Origin: Procambarus clarkii
Lineage: Eukaryota; Arthropoda; Malacostraca; Decapoda; Cambaridae
Reading direction: 5' to 3'
Assembly (NCBI RefSeq): GCF_040958095.1
Contig: NC_091173.1
Coordinates: 15,563,530 to 15,627,529 of the forward strand
DNA length: 64,000 bases
Position numbers and translations under genes: made by a program. Positions 21,257-31,400 of this stretch are shown here, in pieces; within the stretch, counting starts at the first letter, position 1; the number at the start of each line of letters is the position of its first letter. The notes beneath the pieces are model-generated. The model did not search any database, was not told where the DNA came from, and saw only the letters and a program-made list of their open reading frames with translations.

Positions 21257-21428
21257 AGAGGAAGCAGCCCGTAACAGCTGTCTAACTTCCAGGTACTTAT
21301 TTACTGCTAGGTAACAGGGGCATCAGGGTGACAGAAACTCTGCCCATTTGTCTCTGCCGGTGCCGGTAATGGAACCCAGGCCACAGGATTACAAGTCCCG
21401 CGCGCTGTCCACTCAACTACCAGACCCC
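21257..21428 (-). mobile_element. SINE-1 copy, truncated
   Basis: Reverse copy with GCAGCCCGTAACAGCTGTC, AGGTACTTATTTACTGC and a diverged B-box (GGTAATGGAACCC). Confidence 0.75.
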
Positions 21429-21612
21429 CAATCATCCATATAGGGGATCCCCTTCCCTATATGGGAGGGGATCCCTATATGTGGGAGACATACGGAGACA
21501 GACAGGCAGAGAAATACAGACATGGGGGGGGGGGGAAAGAGAGATATTGATTGATTGATTGATTGAGACCTGGGCAGTGCTGGGTACCCTGTTTTGTTTT
21601 ACTACCAGTATA

Positions 21613-22624
21613 TGTTACGGACCCGAGCCCAGCGTCCGAGCACGGAGCAGTGACGACCGCGCCATCTGTGGGTCAGCTCCCGAAACCCCCTCCAAATGGA
21701 CGACGCCATCTAGTGAGGACGAGATATACTGGAAACAAGGGCTAGTTTCCCGTCCTGATCAGCTCATAACACAGCCGCTGCTGACCTCTGGTGAGGTGGA
21801 GCTTAGACAGCAACGCCATCTATGGAGTGGATAGGTGGGCGTTTGTGTCTAAGCCGGTAAGTGAGGTGCCCTAGAGTGTCCCTATTACTGATGACGTGTC
21901 TGATTACAGAGTCGACCTGGGACTGCTGTAATGGAAGTTGGATCAGTCTACCCAAGGCAGCCGAAGACTCTCCACGTGTTTGCTGCAGCAGTTGTGAGTC
22001 ACCTCCCGGATGAACACTGTGGTGTTAGCCTGCCTGTGACGTGGCAGCTGAGGAATTGTCGTACCCGGGACTGACTGGTGGAGAAGATTAACCACTGGGG
22101 TGTTTTGGTGAGGAGAGTGATCTGTGTAATCACACGAGGCTCCTGCCTAGGGCTCGCAACCCTAGTATCGGTCGTGGAGTGGCCTACGCAGCGTTGCTGA
22201 TTGGAACCTGCCAGCTACAGGCTGGATTTGTGGTTGACGGCCTCCACGACGGTGCCCCCAGTGGAACTGTAATTTGGCTGGCCTGTGGCCAGGGTAGACT
22301 CAAGAGAATCGAAGGATTCATCGTGAGGCCACAAGAGGACCAAGAGCTTAGCATCGTTGAGCACCGTGGAACACTCCACGTCTTCAGAGGAAGACCAGAT
22401 TGTATATAATAGTGTTTATACCTCCCCCGTGTGATAAGATATATATTATTTATGGTGATGGTGATGATTATATTATTAAGTTTTTGCCTTTGTCTCCCTT
22501 CCCCTTTAATTTACTTGCGTTACGGATCACATCCCTTGAAAGCCACTACTAGCTTGGGGCCGGATACCCTACCTCTAACAACATCAGAGAAAGAACCCAG
22601 TTGCGACCCAAGAGGGCCGTAACA
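21613..22624. mobile_element. Solo LTR, copy 2 (1012 bp)
   Basis: Same termini and length as 1284-2294. It is flanked by GTATA at 21608-21612 and 22625-22629, an exact 5-bp target duplication. Same orientation as copy 1, with scattered substitutions and short indels. No internal retroviral-type coding region adjoins. Confidence 0.87.
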
Positions 22625-22629
22625 GTATA

Positions 22630-23480
22630 TTTACCTGAATTTACCTGAGGGCCATTATGTCCCTAGTGGCCTCGACGAGGACATGAAGCCGACGACTTGT
22701 CAAAGGTCTCCCCTTCCCCCCCCCCCCACGTTTGTAACTAATGATTTTATCGAGCTGGATTTTAAAATTGCAGTAGTGTTTTGGCATTTACGGCTTCGGC
22801 GGGTAGGCGGTTCCATGATTTTATAACCCAGTGGGCCAAAAGGCATCTCTCTTTTTCTATCGTATCGTGGCTTGTTGAATTTGAAACCGTTCCTCCTTGT
22901 TTATTTTACATTTAATCTTTTGAAACATTTGTCTGGATCAATATCCTCAAAATTGTTAAGTATTTGAAACGTTTCGATGAAATCATCCCCGTTATGTCTG
23001 GTTTGCAATGTTGTTATCCTTGTGGCCCTCAGCCGTCACTGGTGTGAGCATTTTTGTTGCCCAGTGTTGAACTTTCTCCAAAGCAGCTCTTTCTGAAGAT
23101 GTCGCCATGCTTGGATACAATAATCCAAGTGGGGGTGCAAGAGTGATTTATACAGTTAATAACCGACTTCTTGATGATCTTTTTCAGCTGTACTTCAAAT
23201 GTTAACAGAACTTTGGCATTTACGGCTTCGGCGGGTAGGCGGTTCCATGGGTTTATAACCCCTGTAGGCGAAGAAGCATCTGTTCTCAGCCCTACATTGT
23301 GGCTTGTTGAGCTTGAAACCGTTGCTCCTTGTTTGTTTTACATCTGACATTTTGAAGAAATTTTTGGAATCAACATCCTCCAAATTGTTCATTATTTTAT
23401 AAGTTTCAATGAGATCCGCCCTGTCATGCCTGGATTGCAGTGTTAGGACTATAGGCCCTCCGCAGTTCATGTTAAGTGAG
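22630..23480 (-). pseudogene. Two tandem LINE-Y 3' portions
   Basis: The 3' end block at 22630-22712 is followed (minus strand, going up) by C-terminal coding scraps at about 22760-23010 and again at 23195-23470. The latter ORF reads DLIETYKIMNNLEDVDSKNF and NGFKLNKPQCR. Both copies share the block GGCATTTACGGCTTCGGCGG. Both are 5'-truncated and the coding is broken. Confidence 0.75.
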
Positions 23481-23870
23481 TTTACTTAGCTCTGGAATAA
23501 TTTTTGTTGCCCGGTGTTGCAGTTTTTCCAGAGCACTTATTCTTGGTTTTCTTGCTTGGATTCAAATGGGGGCGCATCAGAGATGTATACAACTGAATCA
23601 CAACCTTCTTTTCCTTAAAGTCAAAGGGGAAGGGAGCTATCAGGAGGAGTGCCAAGCCATTACAAATATATAGCACTGGGAAGGGGTCAGGATGTGGGAT
23701 GGGACGGGGGAAAGGAATGGTGCCCAACCAACTTGGACGGTCGGGAATTGAACGCCGACCTGCATGAAGCGAAACCGTCGCTCTACTCCTTAAAGTCAAA
23801 GGTACGCTTGATTATTCCAAGTACTGTATTTGGTTAGCTTTTTTTCACTGCTGCCCCTATCTGCTGTGCA
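23481..23870 (-). pseudogene. LINE RT scrap
   Basis: The minus strand contains VQLYTSLMRPHLNPSK, similar to the 'LY.SLVRPHLEY' block of LINE reverse transcriptases, followed by unrelated sequence. Confidence 0.5.
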
Positions 23871-23879
23871 AACTATTAA

Positions 23880-24101
23880 TTATAGGGCCATCACATATAT
23901 AGCAGTAAAGAGTACAGTATGTCCTAGCTCATGTTTACATAATTTATAATTACAATGTTCACCATTGGGGGATTCATTACCTGCAGCCACCTGCCATAGA
24001 TATCGATATCCCAGCCTAATTCTGGCAATTACAATGTCACTGGTGGATGGACAGGTGGTGCAGTACTCCACCTCTTCACTTAGCGCATTCCAGTTATTCA
24101 C
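23880..24101 (-). pseudogene. I-group-like LINE C-terminal scrap
   Basis: Contains VIARIRLGYRYLWQV and CKHELGHT, related to the end of the RNase H region at 18491-19015. Confidence 0.65.
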
Positions 24102-24113
24102 TATTCTTTCACG

Positions 24114-24377
24114 TCTCCGTGGTGTAGTGGTAAGACACTCGCCTGGCGTTCCGCGAGCGCTGTGTCGTGGGTTCGTATCCTGGCTGGGGAAGATTTACTG
24201 GGCGCAAATCCTTAACTGTAGCCTCTGTTTAACGCAACAGTAAAATGTGTACTTGGATGAAAAAACGATTCTTCGCGGCGGGGGATCGTATTCCAGGGAC
24301 CTGCCTGAAACGCTACGCGTACTAGTGGCTGTACAAGAATGTAACAACTCTTGTATATATCTCAAAAAAAAAAAAAA
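24114..24377 (+). mobile_element. tRNA-derived SINE-2, full length with LINE-type tail and poly(A)
   Basis: The tRNA-like head has A-box TGGTGTAGTGGTAAGACA and B-box GGGTTCGTATCC. The body matches 10772-10945. The 3' tail CCTGAAACGCTACGCG..TAGTGGCTGTAC matches the 3' UTR of the intact LINE (CCCGAAACGCATTGCG..TAGTGGCTTTAG) and is followed by A14. Confidence 0.85.
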
Positions 24378-24579
24378 TTATAATATCAATGACGTTTGCA
24401 GATGACGAGTCACAATAACATGGCTGAAGATATGATGAGCAAAACACACATCAGAAAGTGAAGTTTGTTACTTGGTCTCAACTCTTGTCCACTTATTCAT
24501 GTACTACGCACTCCAAATAATATCATTGTTTGCTCTATCAATTACCCAAATGTTTTTGCATTTGATGATTTTTCCCTTA

Positions 24580-24860
24580 ACTCTTCAGTTTTCTGTTGAC
24601 TTGAGGTTTAATTCATTAAATAGTTTCTCATAACTCGTGCCTCTCTACTCTGGTACTAATCAAGTGGCATACATCTAAACTTTATCTGGCTTCGCTTTGT
24701 GCTAACAAGATTGCAACCCCACATTGGTACCATAGATTCCAATAAAGGTCTGATATGATATACAGTACCATATAAGGTCTTAAATGACTCCATATTCATG
24801 TTTCTGAAATTTGTTGGCTACCCTTGCATATGCAGATGATTATAATCATTTAATATGGGC
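24580..24860 (-). pseudogene. LINE RT scrap
   Basis: The minus strand reads AYARVAN, ESFKTLY and WGCN-type pieces of the post-catalytic RT region, with several stops. Confidence 0.5.
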
Positions 24861-25405
24861 AGCTCAAACCGTTTCCATTACATTGTTTCAATATAATGGA
24901 TTTTTTTTTTTGCAAGTAGACAAAGTATACAAACCTTATACAAACTTTTAGTGTCATGAATAATTAAACTATTTTTACAACTGTGTTTAACCCTCGGGCA
25001 GTGCAGCTATTAATTATGGTACCTTTATATTGTAATTAGCATCTCTTAAAAAAAATCTGAACATAAAGCATTACTTGCAGAGTATGTGCATGTAATGCAA
25101 GAGTAAGGTTCTTGACCATTAGATAAGATTACTGCAAGGATGAGAAAAGCAAAATGGAAATGGGGTTTATTATATGGCATTTTTTACAGTCACATGTGCA
25201 AGATGTTCCTGTGACTGGGGTGAAATGTCATCATATAGTCTTCTCCAATTTTTATTTTCCAGCAAAATACACAGCTGGAAAATTTAATACAAATGAGAAC
25301 ACCCTAAATGAGAACACATTTAGGGTGTTCCATTTATGTAAGGGTAAATGTGTCTAGAACCATGCAGCATGTAGTTCATAACTGTTTACTTTTTCTTTGG
25401 CTTAG

Positions 25406-25487
25406 GTGTTTGTAGTCATAATGGCCAACCAAGCAGAAGAGAATGATGTTCACCAGGGACTCCTCGACACATCCAACACTGGTCATG
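25406..25487 (+). CDS. TRPA-like exon 1: 5' UTR end and start codon
   Basis: The acceptor TTTTTCTTTGGCTTAG| precedes 15 bases of 5' UTR and the ATG at 25421 (context CATAATGG). It encodes MANQAEENDVHQGLLDTSNT and GH, ending at donor CATG|GTATGT in phase 1. At least one upstream non-coding exon is implied but was not identified. The acidic, polar composition suits a cytoplasmic N-terminal tail. Confidence 0.7.
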
Positions 25488-28400
25488 GTATGTCTTTCGT
25501 TATTGTTAGTTGAAGTGCAACAAGAATTGCAACAAACTTTAGGTGTAATTAATTACTTCATAAAATATAATTTATTTAACTTCAAGTTATCCTGTTCTCT
25601 GATATTCTGGGTAAACATTATATCATTATTATTGGATATCAATATCTATGGCAGGTGGCTGCTGGTAATGTATCCCCCAATGGTGAACATTCCAATTGTA
25701 AACTATGTGAACAGGAGCTAGGACATACTCTCCAACACTATATCTGTGATTGCCCTGTAATCCATGATTTCATACCAAATGGTACGAGGTATTTTGAGCT
25801 CTGTAACCACTTCGTAAATTCATGAATATTGGAAGATATTCTTATGCTGCACCAAGAGTTTGCTGGTGGAGGCTAATAGATAAGCCTTTCACTGCATGTT
25901 AACATCCCTGATTCCATGTATGACTAACCATCATGTGAGAGGGGAATATTAGATGAACTTATAGCTAATTTTTTTATCTACACTTTATAATCTTTCATAT
26001 GGAATAGGGTAGCAGCACATTGCTATGTATACCTAAGCTTATTGATAAAAAAATATTTGTTAAAACTACTGTATTTAAACATTTACAAGAAAGTAAGAAT
26101 GAGTCACAATACAATGTTCATGTGCAAATTACATTCTTGTAAAGTACTAATAATTAATATAGGCATAAATTGAGTGTTGTAGCAATTTGTATGATACAAG
26201 AAGTGCCACAACTTAAATAAAGTTCTTAAAATAGTAATTGAAGTACAGTTGGCTTCATTCTCAACTCACAATCAGGGATCCAGGGTTCAATTCCCAGACA
26301 GGACAGAAATTATTAAGAACATTTCCTTTCACCTAATTCCTTCACTAATCTAGCAGTAAATAGGTACCTGGGTGCTTGACAACTGTTGTTGGGTTGTCAA
26401 CTCCTTACCTGGGGATAGTCAGTAGTTCAGCCTTGAAAGTAGGGGAGGATCTTGATACATGCCTAAATCATATATATACATAGACTTCTTGTCCTCAACA
26501 AAAATTATCATCATTATTATTATAGCAGTTGCACTTCAAGCAATGCTCTGTTCCCAGCTGTCACTATAATTAGAGTGTACAAGTAAGGTCTAGCCTAAAG
26601 TAACTTAACCAAACTTATCCCAGAGTAACCTAATCTAGCCTAAAGTAACTTAACCTAGCCCAAAGTAACCTAATCCAGTCCAGAGTAACTTAACCTGTCT
26701 CAAAGTAACTTAATCTAGCCCAAAGTAGCCTAACCTAGTTCAACGTAATCTAACATAACCCAAAGCAGCTTGTCTTAGCCCAAGCAATCCCATCCCAGCC
26801 CAAAATAACTCGCTCAAAGCTAACCCAACTCATTTTTTCACTGTATAAGAGATTTATTGAAGGCCATCATGCTAATAAACCCCCCTATCCTCTTAATCTT
26901 ATGAGGACTGTTGTCCCTACCTCATAAAGATGATGACTGAAGACTGTTTTCATTTGCCAAAGAGTTTCTACAAAGCTCATAAGCTTCATTAACACAAACC
27001 ATAATGCATAATGTGTCCGCAGTTGTGCTGTCAATGGATGAGGTGTCAGAGAGTGCGGCTGGTGTTATGAACAAGGAACCTAATGGCAGGTGTGTTCTCT
27101 GTCCTGTGTGAATCATGCATTATATTTTGGGTTTTATGTCTTGTAAACCATATTTCATATTTTTATTATATTTTGAACATTTCTTTGGATGCCATTTTAA
27201 ACCATATTATGGAGCTTCTCTTGTTGATACAGGTGCAGCACACAGCAGATAAATAGACAAAAATCTATATACAAGGTAAGACTGATTTTCTTTTCATGCC
27301 ACAAATCACAGGAAGTTTGTCCTTAGCTCAAGCACTGTAAATTAACATCTGTAGCTGGCTACTTGCTCTGTTGTAAGCACACTAACTAAATAAGTCAGTC
27401 ATTTTAAAAAATTTGAGTGATGGTTTGAACCCATTAATACAAACTCTTGCAGCAGTATTTAATAGGTACCATTTAACTTTTATTTGTTGTCTCAACTTTT
27501 AGCATTTTTCTGTAAATAAACAGTTTGTACTTTTCTGATTTCCACATTAGTACCCTTTCCTTTATGCAATTATGTAAACAGGAAAACTCAAGTAGGCACA
27601 ACTGAGTTTCAACCTTGTATGTAGGACTACCCCATTTTTTGTACTATTATTCTGCAATATACATTATCAATATCTAATATAAAAAACCCAGCATTGAATG
27701 TAATGAAATGCCAGTTTCTGGGTAAGTCCCGGAGGCTCCCTGGAGCTATCCAGGCTGAATGGATATGTACAACTTTCTGACATCAGTCAATGTGCACAGA
27801 GTTCTTACCTACCGGATTCCATGAGCCAGAACCTGGCCCCCTCAAGAGAGGGACAAAGAGCAATGGCCTATAGAAACTCCCCAGTGTGCGTGGGAGCATT
27901 CTGTGTCTGCCATTGACCGGATCTAGCACCCAGAAAAGTAGGCGCCCCAAAGCAAACCCCTATTCTGGTGAAACTATTTGTACCGAAAGACGAACGAGTG
28001 GACAGAACTCCCCAAACGAAAATTAGCAAATGAGCATGACGTTGTCATGTCACTGCACCACTGTCTGTGCAACCCCCCCCCTTCCCTGGGAGGGAGAAAG
28101 GGAGCCCCAGACCCCCACGCTGGCGATCCACCCTTCAGTTCTTAGGCTGCATGTCAAAATATGCAAAAACACCGCCAACCAGAGGGAGGGATGCCGGGGG
28201 GAGCCTCCGCGACTCGCCCAGAAAATGGCTTTTTATTACATTCAACGCTGGTTTTTTAGGGGGGGGGGAACCCTGTCTGCTCCCCGGAGTGGAGCTGGAG
28301 TCAGTCCTCACTCCTCAATGCGAAGCAGAGACAACTGGCTGCAACCGCCGACCCAATGCAATGCAGGTCCTACGAGGACCAGGGACATTGACTAGGTAGC

Positions 28401-31400
28401 GAGCAGCCAGGACCCTGTTCGACCTCCAAAAACCCCATGCCTGAATGTCAACCCAAGACATGTTGCCAAAGACGGCAGCCAAAGCAGCAAACTTACGCAC
28501 GTCATGGGCATGAAGATAAACCGCAGGCTGGCTAGCCTTAATAATCCTGCAGACGACCTGGGAGACCCGAGCCCAGGAATAGGGAAGAAGGGAAACCGGA
28601 TCAACCCAAAGCTCATCCCTGGCCACCGAAGTCATGGCCCGCAAATAATGGCAGAGAGCCGCAACCGGACACAACACATAATGCACCCCAGGCCTGACCA
28701 ACCAAGCATAAACAATCCAAGGACTCCTCCGGAAAGCAGCAGTCTCATTCTTCACCAGAAAAGGAGGAGACGGCTGCAACCGAACAAACCTACCACCAGG
28801 ACCAAAAGAGCAGAAACCCTCTGCGCCGGATGAGAGCATGAAGCTCCCTGACCCGACCCCCAGAGGCCAATGCCAACAGGAAAAAGAGCCTTGGAAAAAC
28901 AATCCTGAACCGAAGGGGCCACCACAAACTGAGGAGAAGTGAGGAAAGAGAGCACCAGGTCCAAGGACCAGGAGGGCTTGGGCGACGCATGAGCAGGCTG
29001 GAGGTGAAACAATGCACTAGACAACTTGTGGAATGGAGCAGATGTATCATCAATACCGAACGCAAGCTGGAGTGGCTCCGCCAGCGCTGCACAATAGGAG
29101 GCGACAGTATTCAGCATAAGATGACGGTCTTGAAACAACCACAACAGGAAGGACAAAACAACCCTATCAGAGACCCAAGTATACCTACGTGGTGATAGGA
29201 AAAACTGGAAAGATCTCCAGGAAACCTCATACTGCCGCCGAGACGAGGCACGCAGATGGGAGACCAACAACAAAGCCACCTGCGCCCCATAGAAATGGTG
29301 ATTAGACCCGAGTCAGAAAGACCAGACACGAAGACTCGAGGAGAAGAGCGAACCAGCCTCATAACGGGCAGGACTGATCCCCTAAAAGAGGAGGATCCAT
29401 GGGAAGACCCTTGGGTTTGGACACCAAGCAAGCAGTGCCTGAAACCATGGCTGGGCCAGCCACCAAGGGGCCAAGAGGACTACTCTCCCCTGGTAAGTCT
29501 CCAGGTGCTCCAAGGACTTGGAGCAACAGCTGAACCAGGGAAAGAGGTACAGGTAACCCCACCTCGCCCAGTCCTGCCTGAAGGCATCGACCCCAACTGC
29601 CTTGCAGTCGGGAAAGGGCGCCATGTATACCGGGAAACGCCTCGACCACACCGACGCAAAGAGATCCACTTCTGGAGGCTTGAATGTCCAGCAGAGCCAA
29701 CGGAACGAGTTGGCATCGACCATCCATTCTGTGGACAGGGGAATGAACTGGGACGGGCTATCCATGGGGACATTGGACACCCCCCGAATGTGAACCACCA
29801 GGAGAGCCAAACTCCGAGAACTCAGCAGACGAGTCACCCGAAACGATCAGCCCTAAAAGAGCCAAGGAACACATCGAACCCCTGCTGTTCAGGCAGTGAA
29901 CCACCAGGGAACAATCCGAATGGAACCGGACTGTCGATCTGCAAGAGACCCAAATCCTCCAGAGTGATATCCACACAGCCATGAACTCCCGCGTCGTGCT
30001 GTGAACCCGACAGAGGGATGAAACCTACCACCCCTGGACGGTCTGGTGAGTACTGGCCACAAAGCCCCAGCCAAGAGACGACGCGTCTGTGAAACACATC
30101 GAGCAAGGGCTCGGGTAGGCACCAAGGCATTAAATCCCGAAAAACCCAAAGAGGAAGCTGGTGATGCAGCAAGCGATGCAAGGCCCCCAGAGGCCGAACC
30201 CAGCGGTCGCGAGAGGGGCAGAAGGGACTTCCCAAAAGGAACCAGAACAGCCGATGAAGGCACACCCGACCCAGCGGGTCGACCATCATGGCAAAATTCA
30301 GGCTTCCGCACAAACCCTCGAGCAACCGCCACGTTGCCCGGGAGCCCCTCAGAAACAGATGGAGGCGGGAATGCAGACGAAGCAGAGCCGCAGGAGGAAG
30401 AAAGAAGGAAACGGTCTGAGCATCCCACACAAGACCCAGCCAAGAACGAACCTGAGAGGGAACCAGATGGGACTTCCGCCAGTTCACCAAGAACCCGAAC
30501 CTGGCGAGCTGGGAAAGGACAAAATCCCTCGTGAGCACACATGCAGACAGGCTGGGAGCCCAAACCAGCCATTCGTCAAGGTAGGCCAGAACCCGAATAC
30601 CTACCAGACACAGGCGGGCCACCACGACCCACCAAAGGCAATGCACCAGACCCAGAGGTGGCCCCAAGCTCCTCCACATAAAGCCAGTCTAAAGACAGCT
30701 GAAGGAGGGAGAAGAACCGCAGGGCCGAAGCCAGCAGGTTCTGCGTACGTAAGTCCTCTGCGACCAATGCAGCCGAAAGGGAAAGAATCTGCACATAAAG
30801 TGCATCACACCAACATCCTGCGGACAGCGGCGAACAAGCACCCATTGAGATGCTCAAATGCCCCCCCCCCCCAGGAAAACCTGCAGTGCCGTCTAAGCGG
30901 CACTGCAGGTTTCGGGGCAGTTTCGGGTCATCCAGAGAAGCAACTAACCTAGCATGTTACAGCAACCTAAACCTAGCATGCAATGCAGCTGCCACCTGCA
31001 CACTCATATCATGATCAGTAGCTTGGGTGAACTGGAACACGTACAAGCAACATATTACGCACAACTCCGGGTCAAAAGAATCGCCGACCCAACAGGCAGC
31101 ATAGTGGAGGCATAACCGGTGATTGTCCCCCAAGAGACAAGGGGACAGAGCAACCTTCCGACTTGCACGAAGTGAGAGGGGACTGAAGGGTCACATCTAT
31201 TGGACCACTGAGCCCCAGCCAGGTTTCCCAGAGCCCTTAGCCATATTAACACGCTAAGGGAAGCCCTGGCAGGGTACTGCGAACCGGCGCCCAAGACTAC
31301 CAAACAATCTGCTAACAGCTGAACCCCTGGGACGTGTCCACTCACAGGGGCCTAGCAAGGGGTAACACCAACCGTGCACAAACTGAGAATATATATAATG

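Noticed and set aside
26590-26830. Interstitial telomere repeat
   Set aside because: TAACCTA cores occur, but the period is 20-22 bp, not the 5-bp TTAGG repeat of arthropod telomeres.
28030-30952. Plus-strand ORFs of 60-263 codons across the DIRS element
   Set aside because: They lie antisense to recognisable RT, RNase H and recombinase frames, in GC-rich sequence where antisense frames stay open.
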